A stretch of DNA of 64,000 nt from Candidatus Latescibacterota bacterium (lineage in GTDB: Bacteria > JAAXHH01): NCBI GenBank assembly GCA_022823465.1, contig JAJEHX010000006.1, positions 19,270 to 83,269 on the forward strand. Direction: 5' to 3'. The notes beneath the pieces were generated by a model. The model ran no database searches. It was given only the letters and a program-made list of their open reading frames with translations, and was not told the DNA's origin. Position numbers and translations under genes: made by a program. How positions within the stretch are numbered: position 1 is the stretch's first letter; the number at the start of each line of letters is the position of its first letter. Positions 1-9,806 of the stretch are shown in pieces.

Positions 1-749
1 CTGTAATCCAGAAAGGCCTGCCACGCCATGGGACACCACGCGGATACGATCTTGTGCCCGATCAGATGGGCGTACTGCCGGATCTCCCACTGGGCGTGAT
101 CATCCATGCGCAGCAGAAGAAAACGCAGAAGATTCAGGAGGTTTACCTTCCAGTAGGCTTCCGTGTACGTGGACAGGGGCAGGTCCTTGCGGGCCTGCTC
201 CCGGGCGATGCCAGCCTCGATGCGTTCCTCGTAACGGGTCCGGGCCGCCTCCTGGAGTTCCTGTTCCTTTTTCGTGAAACGCGCACCCTGTTCCGCGTCG
301 ACGAAACCGCTGCTTCCCTGTCGATTGCCCTCCGCCTGAAGCCGCCACGCATCGGGCGGCGTAGTCTGAGTCGCGTCGATCGCCAGCGAATAGCGGGTGC
401 TGTACTCGTTTACAGAGGCCGTCCGGTGCCGGATCCATTGCCGCCAGCAGTCCATTGGCACCCGAAGGTGGAACTTGATGTCGCACATCTCGAAAGGGGT
501 GGTGTGCTGATGCCGCATGAGATAGCGGATCAGCCCCCGGTCCTGGTGGACCTGCCGGGTTCCGGCGCCGTAGGATACGCGGGCGGCCTGCACGATGGAA
601 TGATCGCTGCCCATGTAGTCCACGACGCGGACGAACCCGTCGTCGAGTACCTTGAAGGGAACGCCGAGGATCTCGTCCAGTTCGGGCACAGTCGGACGGT
701 CGAGATGTTGCGCTTCGATCTGCTCGGGTACTTCGGGTTCTTCGGACAC
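1..749 (-). CDS. thyX: FAD-dependent thymidylate synthase ThyX (partial, runs off left edge)
   Basis: Manual reverse-strand translation (not in ORF track because it is open at the edge): GTG start near 749, SEEPEVPEQIEAQHLDRPTVPELDEILGVPFKV...; contains the ThyX signature RHRTASVNEYSTRYS (RHRxxSxNExSxRY). Confidence 0.93.
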   Translation of the reverse strand, partial: MSEEPEVPEQIEAQHLDRPTVPELDEILGVPFKVLDDGFVRVVDYMGSDHSIVQAARVSYGAGTRQVHQDRGLIRYLMRHQHTTPFEMCDIKFHLRVPMDCWRQWIRHRTASVNEYSTRYSLAIDATQTTPPDAWRLQAEGNRQGSSGFVDAEQGARFTKKEQELQEAARTRYEERIEAGIAREQARKDLPLSTYTEAYWKVNLLNLLRFLLLRMDDHAQWEIRQYAHLIGHKIVSAWCPMAWQAFLDY

Positions 750-983
750 GGCATCCCGGAATTAAAACGGTGTTTTTAAAGGTAAGGCAACAAGGTCCGT
801 GACTGGAAACGGACTCCGAGAGGTTAACCGGGACGGACCCGGGTGTCAAGGCATTTTGTGGGCCTCGTCGAAGGGTTTCGGATTGTCGTTTTATCGTTGC
901 GCGCGTCACCCGTCCGGTTATCTTCTGGTGCGTATACACCCACCATCCAGACCAGGATTCACAGCATCCGGGGAGGACTCTCC

Positions 984-1871
984 ATGGCCGAAATACCGGC
1001 CTTTTCGACCATGAGCGAAGAGGAACAGTACCTGTACGATCTGCAGGGGTTTCTTCACGTCCGGGGTTTCCTGAACGAGGACGAAGTCAGTGCGCTGAAC
1101 GAAGCGCTCGACGCCAATCCGGACCGGCTCGGTTCCTATGACGGGCCCAACGAACTCAGCGGCGACTGGCGAGGCAGGCCCTTCGAAGGCAAATGCGCCC
1201 CCTTTCGCCACTACGAGGGCATGCTCACCTGGCCGCAGCCCTGGTGCCAGCCCTTCCGCGATCTTCTGACCCATCCGAAGATCATTCCCTATCTCAACAC
1301 CCTCTTCGGGCGCGGCTGGAAGCTCGACCACGGCGTCGACGTGCTGATCGCCGAAGCGGGTTGCGAGGGGCTCAAGATCCACGGATCCGGGAATGCCACC
1401 TTTAACGGATCCCGCTACTACCACTATCACAACGGGCGCATGCGTTCCGGCCTGATCGTCTGCCAGTTCGCCCTGGCGGACGTGGATCCCGGCGCAGGCG
1501 GTCTCTGCGTCATACCGGGCAGCCACAAGGCCAACCTGCCCTGTCCCGAGAATATCCTGACCTGGGAGGCCAACCAGGACCTCGTCTATCATATCGTCCA
1601 GAAAGCGGGCGACCTGGTGATCTTCAACGAGGCCACCGCCCACGGCACGCTGCCCTGGCATGGAAAGCATGACCGAAGGGTCGCCCTGTACCGGTATACA
1701 CCCAAGTATCTCCACTACGCCGGCGGTATCTACGAAGCCGCCCTGCCCGAATGGACCGCGGAGCTGACCGAGGCGCAGCGGGCCGTGCTGGAACCGCCTT
1801 ACATCTATCACCACCCCCTGGTGGAGGACGACGGCGAGACCGTGGTGCGACCGAGGAGAGAGGGTGAATAG
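984..1871 (+). CDS. Phytanoyl-CoA dioxygenase family protein
   Basis: ORF 843..1871 with likely start ATG 984 preceded by GGGAGG; PhyH-like features: HYHNGRMRSGLIVCQFALADVDPGAGGLCVIPGSHKANL and later ATAHGTLPW. Confidence 0.9.
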   Translation: MAEIPAFSTMSEEEQYLYDLQGFLHVRGFLNEDEVSALNEALDANPDRLGSYDGPNELSGDWRGRPFEGKCAPFRHYEGMLTWPQPWCQPFRDLLTHPKIIPYLNTLFGRGWKLDHGVDVLIAEAGCEGLKIHGSGNATFNGSRYYHYHNGRMRSGLIVCQFALADVDPGAGGLCVIPGSHKANLPCPENILTWEANQDLVYHIVQKAGDLVIFNEATAHGTLPWHGKHDRRVALYRYTPKYLHYAGGIYEAALPEWTAELTEAQRAVLEPPYIYHHPLVEDDGETVVRPRREGE

Positions 1872-1980
1872 GATCGTACCGCGCGAGAACGCAGGTAAAA
1901 ACTATACTGTATTCGTAGATGTAAATCTGCTGTAATCCAGCATGCTAACTGTTTCTGGTCTCACACGGCCAAGTATGAAT

Positions 1981-2020
1981 TATGGTTGACATGTGTGAAC
2001 CATAGTTTACATTTACGAAT
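1981..2020 (+). promoter_or_regulatory. Candidate autoregulated promoter/operator of the TA module (inverted repeat TATGGTT-N10-AACCATA overlapping TTGACA -35)
   Basis: TATGGTT (1981-1987) N10 AACCATA (1998-2004); TTGACA at 1986-1991 and TACATT at 2008-2013 (16-bp spacer), directly upstream of ATG 2019. Confidence 0.5.
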
Positions 2021-2315
2021 GATAGAAGTAATTGAAAGCGCAACGTTCAGACGTTGGATACGTGGTCTGATTGATCGAAGCGCGATTGCACGTATCAATG
2101 CAAGACTACGCAACGTCTCGTTGGGCAATAAGAGTAATATCAAACCGTTGGGGCGCGGGCTGTTCGAGATGCGTGTGCATCACGGTCCCGGTTACCGCCT
2201 CTACTTTATTCGGGACGGTGCGTATTTGGTTCTTCTTTGCGGAGGTGACAAAGACAGCCAACAGAGGGACATAGATCGCGCTGGACGATTGGCGAAAGCA
2301 TGGAGTCGGAAATGA
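2019..2315 (+). CDS. Type II TA toxin, RelE/ParE (HigB-like, addiction module killer) family
   Basis: MIEVIESATFRRWIRGLIDRSAIARINARLRNVSLGNKSNIKPLGRGLFEMRVHHGPGYRLYFIRDG...; small protein directly upstream of a Xre/HigA-like antitoxin, ATGA overlap. Confidence 0.85.
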   Translation: MIEVIESATFRRWIRGLIDRSAIARINARLRNVSLGNKSNIKPLGRGLFEMRVHHGPGYRLYFIRDGAYLVLLCGGDKDSQQRDIDRAGRLAKAWSRK

Positions 2316-2599
2316 CCGAATCTTTCACAAAGTGGGACGCGGCGGATCACCTGCATAGCGCTGAAGATGCGCGCCTCTACCTGGAAGCATGCGCGAAAGA
2401 AGATCCCGGTGACGGCAGCCTGATTCGTGCGGCCTTGAATGACATCGCTCGTTCGGGAAACATGAGTTGGCTGGCCCGCGAAATCGGAATGAGCCGCGAG
2501 GGTTTATATAAGGCCCTGTCGGAGAGCGGCAATCCTGCGTTCTCCACGGTGATTCGTATCGTACGCGCTCTGGGAATGCAACTGAGATTTACGATTTGA
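2312..2599 (+). CDS. Antitoxin, HigA-like HTH addiction module antidote protein
   Basis: MTESFTKWDAADHLHSAEDARLYLEACAKED...NMSWLAREIGMSREGLYKALSESGNPAFSTVIRIVRALGMQL; HTH pattern; overlaps toxin stop by ATGA. Confidence 0.86.
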   Translation: MTESFTKWDAADHLHSAEDARLYLEACAKEDPGDGSLIRAALNDIARSGNMSWLAREIGMSREGLYKALSESGNPAFSTVIRIVRALGMQLRFTI

Positions 2600-2638
2600 C
2601 CGAATGACGCAGGAACAGGCCGTCCAAAGGAACGAATA

Positions 2639-3490
2639 ATGTACAACCTCCAAGGCAAGACAGCCCTGGTCACCGGCGCGGGCGGGGAACGGGGCATCGG
2701 CCGGGCCGTCGCTACGCGGCTTGCGCGGGAAGGCGCCGACGTGATCGTCAGCGACCTGATAGCCAATCCCTATCCCGACGATTCCAGGGACTGGGAAGGA
2801 CTGCCCTCGGTGGTTCGCGAGATCGAGGCTGCGGGCGGCAAAGCTGAAGCCATCCTGGCCGACGTTTCGCAAGCGGACCAGGTCGAAAACCTCGTATCAC
2901 GGGGGATCGACCGGTTCGGGCAATTCGACATCCTGGTGAACGGCGCCGGCTCCCTGCCGGGCAAGGACCGGGTGCTCGTGGTCGATATGGAGGAAGAAGC
3001 CTGGGACAAGGAGATGAACGTCAATGCCAAGGGCGTGTTCCTCATGTGCCGGGCCGCGGCACGCCATATGATCGAACGGGGTAGCGGCGGCAAGATCATC
3101 AACATCGCCTCCACGTCGGGTAAAACCGGGCGGAAGAGGTTTTCCGCGTACTGCGCTTCCAAGGCCGCCATCATCCGGTTCACCCAGGCCCTCGCACAGG
3201 AACTCGGCCCCCACGGGATCAACGTCAATTCCGTGTCGCCCACCGCGGTCGATACCGAACGCGTGGGATTCATCGCCGAGGCCGTATCCGATGGCGCTGT
3301 CCTGGGCAGATCGTGGAAAGACAGCGAAGCCCATCAGGAGTTCATCCAGGAAAAGGCCGACATCTCACCCCTCGGCCGGGTGGCCCGGGGCGACGACGTG
3401 GCCCAGACGATCGCCTTTCTGGCCTCTTCTGAATCGGATTACCTCACGGCCGTGGACCTGGTGGTGTCGGGCGGCGCAGAGATCTTCTAA
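2639..3490 (+). CDS. SDR family NAD(P)-dependent oxidoreductase
   Basis: TGAGGERGIGRAVA nucleotide-binding motif, NGAG, YCASKAA catalytic region. Confidence 0.92.
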   Translation: MYNLQGKTALVTGAGGERGIGRAVATRLAREGADVIVSDLIANPYPDDSRDWEGLPSVVREIEAAGGKAEAILADVSQADQVENLVSRGIDRFGQFDILVNGAGSLPGKDRVLVVDMEEEAWDKEMNVNAKGVFLMCRAAARHMIERGSGGKIINIASTSGKTGRKRFSAYCASKAAIIRFTQALAQELGPHGINVNSVSPTAVDTERVGFIAEAVSDGAVLGRSWKDSEAHQEFIQEKADISPLGRVARGDDVAQTIAFLASSESDYLTAVDLVVSGGAEIF

Positions 3491-3504
3491 AACAGGGAGT
3501 TTCG

Positions 3505-4347
3505 ATGACGACTCGAAAACCCCGGCTGGACGGCAAGGTGGCCATCGTGACAGGCGCGGGTACGCAAAGCGAGGTACCGGGTACGGGACAGGCGACCGCC
3601 GTGCTCCTGGCCCGGGAAGGCGCGAAGGTGCTGCTGGCGGACCGAAGCGAGGAGAACGCCGGAAAGACGCTGGCCATCATCGAGGAGGAAGGAGGTACGG
3701 CGTCGATCTTCACCGGGGACGTGACCCGGTCGGCGGACTGCCGGGCCATGGCCGAAACCGCGGTAAGCCGGTACGGCGGGCTCCACATCCTCTTCAACAA
3801 CGTGGGTCTCAGCTATCCAGGCACGGTGGTGGACGTACGCGAGGAGCACTGGGACGAGATCATGGAAGTGAACATCAAGGCCATGATGCTCGCAAGCCGG
3901 TACGCCATACCGGCGATGACGGCGTCCGGGGGCGGTTCCATCATCAACGTGGCGTCCATCGACGGTTTCCGGAGCGGATGGTCCTACAACGTCGCCTACG
4001 AAACGTCCAAGGGCGGGGTCATCGCCCTGACCATCAACATGGCGGTACAGCACGGCAGGGACGGGATCCGCGTGAATTGCCTCGCCCCGGGACACCTGCA
4101 CGGGGCCTTCACCGCCGGTCTGTCGGAGGAACACAGGGAACTCAGACGGCGCTCCACGCCGCTGGGCACCGAGGGCACGGCCTGGGACGTGGCCCACGCG
4201 GCCGTCTTCCTGGCCGGAGACGAGTCCCGCTGGATCACGGGGGTCACCCTTCCAGTCGACGCCGGATCCTCCATCGCGCTGCCCCTTTCGGTCCTGCCCA
4301 GGGACGAGGGCGGGATCCTTCCGGACAGCGAGAGCGCCCGCTTCTAA
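3505..4347 (+). CDS. SDR family NAD(P)-dependent oxidoreductase
   Basis: VTGAGTQSEVPGTGQATAVLLAREGAKVLLAD, NNVG, YETSKGG; adjacent paralog of upstream SDR. Confidence 0.9.
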   Translation: MTTRKPRLDGKVAIVTGAGTQSEVPGTGQATAVLLAREGAKVLLADRSEENAGKTLAIIEEEGGTASIFTGDVTRSADCRAMAETAVSRYGGLHILFNNVGLSYPGTVVDVREEHWDEIMEVNIKAMMLASRYAIPAMTASGGGSIINVASIDGFRSGWSYNVAYETSKGGVIALTINMAVQHGRDGIRVNCLAPGHLHGAFTAGLSEEHRELRRRSTPLGTEGTAWDVAHAAVFLAGDESRWITGVTLPVDAGSSIALPLSVLPRDEGGILPDSESARF

Positions 4348-4399
4348 ACGACGGCGGCGTCCGACATTTCAACAGACAGTCTTCCCGATCCGGGTTGCC

Positions 4400-6073
4400 T
4401 CACTCCGGCACGTAGGCCGTCGGCGCCATGGCGTCGATATCGGTGGCCACGTCGACGACGACCGGTCCGTCCGCCGCGACGGCCCGTTCCAGCGCGGGCC
4501 GAATAGCTGACGGCTCCTCCACGCGTATGCCCAGACATCCCATGGACCTGGCCACCTCGGCGAAGTTCACGTCCTCGAAGACCCAGAGGTCGTCCGAACT
4601 CCGGTCGCGACCGCCGCTCGCTCCTTCGAAAGCGTCCCGGCACTGGTTGAAGGAACGGTTGTTGTTGATCACCGTGACGGTGTGGAGGCCGAATCGCGCG
4701 GCCGTTTCCAGTTCCCCGAGGTGGTACCAGAATCCGCCGTCGCCCGTGAAGGAGATGACCGGCCGGTCCGGCGCGGCGCACTTCGCGCCCATGGCCGCGG
4801 GGAAGGCCCAGCCCAGCGATCCGGCACAGCGCAGATAGGTCTGTCCGGGCTGTGTGATTTCGATCATGGTCCCTGTCCAGATGCCGGCATGGCCCGTATC
4901 CGAGACGAGGATGGCGTCCGATGGCAGGAAATCGGTGATTTCGCGGCACAGGCGCTCGGGACGGATCGGTACGACGTCGGACCGAAGCAGCCCATCGAAT
5001 TCGGCCCGCCAGCCGTCCACGTGTTCCCGCACCCTTCCCGTCCAGGCCGGCCTGTGCGGTACCGGCTCCACGGCCTCGATCAGACGCTCCAGCGTTACCT
5101 TCGCGTCGCCCTGGATGGCGACTTCGGCGGGATAGTTACGGCCGATCTGCGAGGGATCCACGTCGATCTGGATAACCGGCGTCCCCGGGCGGGGAATCTG
5201 CCAGAAGTGGGTGACCTGGCCACCGGTGTGGCTGCCGATGAAAACCACAAGATCCGCCTCGGAGACGATCTCGTTGGCGCATTTTCGAGAGTAGGTGCCC
5301 GCCACTCCGGCCGAAAGGGGATGGTTTTCAGGAATCGCGCCTTTTGCATTGAGCGAGGTAGCCACGGGGACCGAAAGCCGCTCCGCCAGACGGACCACCT
5401 CCGCCTGCGCGCCCGAGGCGGTGACCCCGCCCCCGGCAACCAGAACCGGCCGTTTCGCCCGCGCGATGCGTTGCGCCGCCTCCGCTATGCGGCCGGGCTC
5501 CGGTTCGGGACGAAAAGCCGGGTATCGGCGGAAAGACGTTTCGACGGTCACGTCGGCGTCGAGCTTCGGGGCCGCCGCGAGATCGCCGGACAGGCCCAGG
5601 AAGTCCAGGTGGACCGGACGGGGCGCGCCCGTGGTGGCTTCGCGAAAAGCCTGGCGCAGCAGGAGGGGAATCTGTTCCGCGTCGTCTACGTAGGCGTTGA
5701 ACTTAGTCACCGGGTCGTAGAGAGGACGGTGATCGATTTCCTGGTAGGCCTGACGGTAGAGGTAATGGGGCATCCAGCGGCCCGTGACGGCGATGACCGG
5801 CGAACAGGCGAGCCAGGCGTCCTGGAGCCCGGCGGCGAGATTGGCCGCGCCCACGGACTGCGCCATGGCGACGCCGGGACCGCGGACAACCCGCGCGTAG
5901 CCGTCCGCCATGTAAGCGGCGGCTTTTTCTGAATGGCACCTTACCCGTTGAATGCCCAGTTTCTCCATTTCCACGAGGGCGCCGTCCAGGACGTAGGGCA
6001 CGTGGAAGACGGTCCTGATCCCGTAGCCGTGCATCATCTCCGCAATGAGCCGGAAACCGGTCATTTCAGCCAT
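4400..6073 (-). CDS. Thiamine pyrophosphate-dependent enzyme (acetolactate synthase-like)
   Basis: MAEMTGFRLIAEMMHGYGIRTVFHVPYV...; ThDP motif GDGGFWYHLGELETAARFGLHTVTVINNN; start chosen at MAEMTG. Confidence 0.9.
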   Translation of the reverse strand: MAEMTGFRLIAEMMHGYGIRTVFHVPYVLDGALVEMEKLGIQRVRCHSEKAAAYMADGYARVVRGPGVAMAQSVGAANLAAGLQDAWLACSPVIAVTGRWMPHYLYRQAYQEIDHRPLYDPVTKFNAYVDDAEQIPLLLRQAFREATTGAPRPVHLDFLGLSGDLAAAPKLDADVTVETSFRRYPAFRPEPEPGRIAEAAQRIARAKRPVLVAGGGVTASGAQAEVVRLAERLSVPVATSLNAKGAIPENHPLSAGVAGTYSRKCANEIVSEADLVVFIGSHTGGQVTHFWQIPRPGTPVIQIDVDPSQIGRNYPAEVAIQGDAKVTLERLIEAVEPVPHRPAWTGRVREHVDGWRAEFDGLLRSDVVPIRPERLCREITDFLPSDAILVSDTGHAGIWTGTMIEITQPGQTYLRCAGSLGWAFPAAMGAKCAAPDRPVISFTGDGGFWYHLGELETAARFGLHTVTVINNNRSFNQCRDAFEGASGGRDRSSDDLWVFEDVNFAEVARSMGCLGIRVEEPSAIRPALERAVAADGPVVVDVATDIDAMAPTAYVPE

Positions 6074-6086
6074 CGGGCGTTCCTTT

Positions 6087-6124
6087 TGATTGACGTGCTG
6101 CGCTATGATTGTCGTGCTGTGCGA
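6087..6124. repeat. Two imperfect 19-bp tandem units in the leader of the ThDP gene
   Basis: tgattgacgtgctgcgcta / tgattgtcgtgctgtgcga. Confidence 0.7.
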
Positions 6125-6138
6125 TGATCGGTCTCCAG

Positions 6139-6208
6139 GCGCTTTTCCGCAGCAGATCCGCCACAGCAACTCCGCCACAGTCGCTCCACTGCGGCAGGTC
6201 CGCCGAGG
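6139..6208. repeat. Five degenerate 14-bp tandem units
   Basis: gcgcttttccgcag|cagatccgccacag|caactccgccacag|tcgctccactgcgg|caggtccgccgagg. Confidence 0.65.
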
Positions 6209-6234
6209 AGCAGGCCTACCAGAAAGGGCATAAA

Positions 6235-6268
6235 CAAAATCAGGGGCGGTCCGGGAACCGCCCCTGAT
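6235..6268 (-). terminator. Rho-independent terminator of the tRNA gene
   Basis: Perfect 12-bp stem ATCAGGGGCGGT-tccggg-type 6-nt loop-ACCGCCCCTGAT (6239-6268), followed on minus strand by TTTTG. Confidence 0.8.
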
Positions 6269-6277
6269 CAATCGGAG

Positions 6278-6351
<74 letters not shown>

Positions 6352-6389
6352 TCGTCTTTACTTTAAATATACGAATCACGAGATTTCTG

Positions 6390-7424
6390 TCAACCGCTTT
6401 TTGCCGAATGGGGCGCGTCCGTCATCGCCGAACCGTCCGTAATGCCGCATCCTTCGAACAGGGTGCGATGCACCGCCATATCGTGGTCCAGGGTATAGTC
6501 AGGCTCCTTCGCGCCGGATATACAGGCCGCGAGTTCGGTCAACAGCGAAGGCGGCCCCGGGGGCGTGGGAACAGTCAACTCCTGCCACCCCGCGGCATAC
6601 TGTTCGAAGGGCCGCTTGAGGGACAGCGCCAGGTTGTTCGATCCGGTGGGGGTGTGGATGGCCGTCCCCCCCGTACCGTATACCTCGATCCGACGGGTCA
6701 GGCCGCTCTCCACGTGCATGGACGCGGTGTCGATCGTGCCCAGGGCGTCATCTTCGAAAACGTGGACGACCACCGCGTTGTCGACGTGTTTTTGCCCGCC
6801 GTAGTACCGGGCGTGTGTCGAATGCACCGCCTTCGGCCTGCCCATCAGCGTGACCATGATGTCCACGAGGTGGCCGGCCATTTCGAAGTAGAGCGAGCCC
6901 TTGTACCAGTCCAGTTCCTCCACCAGCCGGGCATGATAGGCCATGGGTTTCGGAATGTGTCCACGGAAATAGAAAGGACCGCCCAGCGCGCCGGCCCTAC
7001 GCAACCGGATCATTTCCGCGATGGCCGGATTATACCGCCACATGTACGCCATCTGGAGATGCAGGTTCTTGCGCCGCGCCGTGTCGTGAAGCCGTTCGAG
7101 CCGGCGCATGTCCACGCCCGCCGGTTTCTCCAACAGCACGTGCTTGTCGGCCTCCAGCGCCTGCTCGGCGTAATCCAGGTTTTCCGAAACGCGGCCCTCG
7201 CAAATGATTGCCTCCGCGTCGCTGTCCAGCGCCTGCTCCACCGATTCGAAAACGGGGATGTCCGGGAGATCTGCCGACCAATCGCCCAGCTTCGCGTCCC
7301 TGATCGCGGGATCCGGCTCGTAGGCGCCGGCGAGCTGAAATTCGCCGGGCCGGCTCGCGGCATCGCGGATGTGCATGACGGTGTGGCTGTGCCACAGGCC
7401 CAGGCAGGCGAATTTCAGGGGCAT
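6390..7424 (-). CDS. Gfo/Idh/MocA family oxidoreductase
   Basis: MPLKFACLGLWHSHTVMHIRDA...; EKPAGVDMRRLERLHDTARRKNLHLQMAYMWRYNPA. Confidence 0.88.
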   Translation of the reverse strand: MPLKFACLGLWHSHTVMHIRDAASRPGEFQLAGAYEPDPAIRDAKLGDWSADLPDIPVFESVEQALDSDAEAIICEGRVSENLDYAEQALEADKHVLLEKPAGVDMRRLERLHDTARRKNLHLQMAYMWRYNPAIAEMIRLRRAGALGGPFYFRGHIPKPMAYHARLVEELDWYKGSLYFEMAGHLVDIMVTLMGRPKAVHSTHARYYGGQKHVDNAVVVHVFEDDALGTIDTASMHVESGLTRRIEVYGTGGTAIHTPTGSNNLALSLKRPFEQYAAGWQELTVPTPPGPPSLLTELAACISGAKEPDYTLDHDMAVHRTLFEGCGITDGSAMTDAPHSAKSG

Positions 7425-7457
7425 GATGGTTCCTTTCGGGGGCCGGATGGCCGTGGG

Positions 7458-9806
7458 TCACTGCTGAACGTTCTGGATTACTTCAGCCGGTTTCATGCCG
7501 GCGGTTTTCAGCGTTTCGCGGGTAACCATGATACAGGTCAGAACATAAACGGCGAGCACGGGAAGGGCAACCAGGAACGGGGACACATCCGCGCGGTACG
7601 CGTACTGGGAGATCCAGCGACCGTACACCCAGTAGACGACGGGAAGCGCAATGACCAGGGACAGGGCGACGGACCTGGACATGGCCGCGACGTTCATCCG
7701 GATGATGTCGCCGGCAGAGGCGCCGTGAATCTTTCGGATGGCGACTTCACGGATCCTGTTGAGCGTGAAGAACACCCCGTAGTTGTAGATACCCGCGACG
7801 GCGAGCGCGAAGGCGATCAGGGCCAGCAGGAGGAGCGTATCCAGGATCTGCCGGTCGCTGCTGTAGAGTTCTTCCAGCTTCGCATCCAGGAAGAAATATT
7901 CAAACCTGGTGTCGGGTAGCAGCTCACCGAAGGTCCGTGACAGGTAGTCCAGGGTTTCCTCCTGATTCAAAGGATGGATATCCGCCATCAGGTGGGTCAG
8001 GCCCCAGCCACGGAGTTTAAGCATAGCCGGCTCTATGCTGTGATGAAGTGACTCGGTATGGAAATTGGATGTAACGCCCACCACGCGCACCAGTTCGTTC
8101 GCGATCACCTGATCGGTGTCCAAGTCGTCCTCATCCAGACCCATCGCGTCGAACGCGGATTCGTTCAGCAATACCGCGTTGCGGAACTCGTCTTCTGCGA
8201 AAGATCTGCCGTGAATCAATGGAATCTTGAAGGTTCTAAGGAAGTTTCGCCCCACGGTCAAGATCTGGAGATTTACTTCGGTATCGGTGCCCTTCACGGC
8301 TGTTGAAACCCTGGCCCTCCTGAAGCCTCCCGGGTAACCGGTGGCGGAACAGATCCCTCGTACTCCCGGATGCCTTTCGAAGTGTTCAGCCAGCCGCCGG
8401 TGCCAGCCGACCGAAGCGGATAACGGAATGACAATTTTGTTCTTCTCCTCGTACCCCAAGGGCTTGTCGGTCAGGAAGGCCACCTGGTTGTGGAAGAGCG
8501 TGGTGAGCATCAGCAGTGCCACGGAAATTACAAGCTGGAAGAATAACAACCCCTTACGCAACGAGTTGGCGGACCAGGAGGTGGATACTCTGTTCGCAAG
8601 CATGTCGACCGGGCTGATTCGGTAAAAAACAAAGGCCGGGCAGATCCCCGAAACGAGTCCGATGACGAGGAAGGCAAGCCCCATGAATCCGATATATTCG
8701 ACGCTGAACTCCGAGCGGGAAAGATGTTCCAGGAGCGGTACCTGACTCGCCCTCAACACCAGTACGCATACGATCGAGACAACTGCTGCGGCCAGGCAGT
8801 TCACCAGGGTCTCCACCACGAACTGGCAGATTACCTGGGCCCTGCCCGCCCCGAATGACTTGCGCACACCCATCTCCTTCATCCGTCGAATCAGGTAGGC
8901 AATATTGATGTTCATGTAGTTCGCCACTGTCATACACGATATCAGCACCAGGTATATGAGGGCGAAGTACAGGTAGTTGATGTCGCCTTTTACCTGCCCC
9001 CAGAACGCGAATGGCGAGAAGTAAACGTCGGACAGTGGTTCGAGGTCGTGCGCATTTCTATAGATCTCGGGATAATGTACCGAGAAGCCTTTCAATTTCT
9101 CGCGGAGGCCACGTAACGTCTCTTCCCGACTGTCGGTCAACATCACGTAGGTCAGGAACTGATATGCTCCCCAGCTGAGCATGTTTTCGGGCACCGTGGC
9201 GAAGGATACAAAGACATCGGGCCGTAGATGGGAGTAACGGGGAACATCTTCCATGACGCCGATTACATCCAACCTCCCCGATCCCAGCCCGTTTACATAC
9301 AGTTGTCTCCCCGTCGGATCCTCATCCCCGAAGAACCGTTCCGCCACGGTGCGGCTGATTACCGCCGCGTTCGGGCGGTTGAACTCTTCTATCGTCTTCG
9401 GCGTGACCGGACCGAATGAGAATATGCGAAAGACTTCGGGGTCCGCATAGGCGACGTTATAGAAACTGAATTCAGCCTGTTCATCGAGAGACGCTCTGAG
9501 TCCTAAAGACTGCATATAGTGGATTCGTACGGCCGTTTCCACTTCAGCATAGACTTCTTCGAGCGTAGGCGCCAGCGGACCGGATGTCTGGGACAGTACG
9601 TCGTCGAACGCGGAAACTTCGACTATAGCGCGGTAAATCCGGTCTCCATTTTCGTGAAATCTGTCGTAGGACATTTCGAAGAGGACGTAGTTCAGCCCGA
9701 AGATCACCACGATGAAGTTCAGGGTGAATCCGAAGACATTTCCGGCGAACACGCCTTTGCTCTTCGCGATGTGCCGGAAAGCGGATACGATGTAGTGGCG
9801 GATCAC
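7458..9806 (-). CDS. ABC transporter permease, MacB/FtsX-like
   Basis: VIRHYIVSAFRHIAKSKGVFAGNVFGFTLNF...; FtsX-like duplicated TM organisation, REVAIRKIHGASAGDIIRMN and MKEMGVRKSFGAGRAQVICQFVVE signatures; GTG start preferred over upstream ATG. Confidence 0.87.
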   Translation of the reverse strand: MIRHYIVSAFRHIAKSKGVFAGNVFGFTLNFIVVIFGLNYVLFEMSYDRFHENGDRIYRAIVEVSAFDDVLSQTSGPLAPTLEEVYAEVETAVRIHYMQSLGLRASLDEQAEFSFYNVAYADPEVFRIFSFGPVTPKTIEEFNRPNAAVISRTVAERFFGDEDPTGRQLYVNGLGSGRLDVIGVMEDVPRYSHLRPDVFVSFATVPENMLSWGAYQFLTYVMLTDSREETLRGLREKLKGFSVHYPEIYRNAHDLEPLSDVYFSPFAFWGQVKGDINYLYFALIYLVLISCMTVANYMNINIAYLIRRMKEMGVRKSFGAGRAQVICQFVVETLVNCLAAAVVSIVCVLVLRASQVPLLEHLSRSEFSVEYIGFMGLAFLVIGLVSGICPAFVFYRISPVDMLANRVSTSWSANSLRKGLLFFQLVISVALLMLTTLFHNQVAFLTDKPLGYEEKNKIVIPLSASVGWHRRLAEHFERHPGVRGICSATGYPGGFRRARVSTAVKGTDTEVNLQILTVGRNFLRTFKIPLIHGRSFAEDEFRNAVLLNESAFDAMGLDEDDLDTDQVIANELVRVVGVTSNFHTESLHHSIEPAMLKLRGWGLTHLMADIHPLNQEETLDYLSRTFGELLPDTRFEYFFLDAKLEELYSSDRQILDTLLLLALIAFALAVAGIYNYGVFFTLNRIREVAIRKIHGASAGDIIRMNVAAMSRSVALSLVIALPVVYWVYGRWISQYAYRADVSPFLVALPVLAVYVLTCIMVTRETLKTAGMKPAEVIQNVQQ

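Noticed and set aside
100-939. 279-aa minus-strand ORF
   Set aside because: Shadow frame of thyX, whose signature motif lies in the neighbouring frame.
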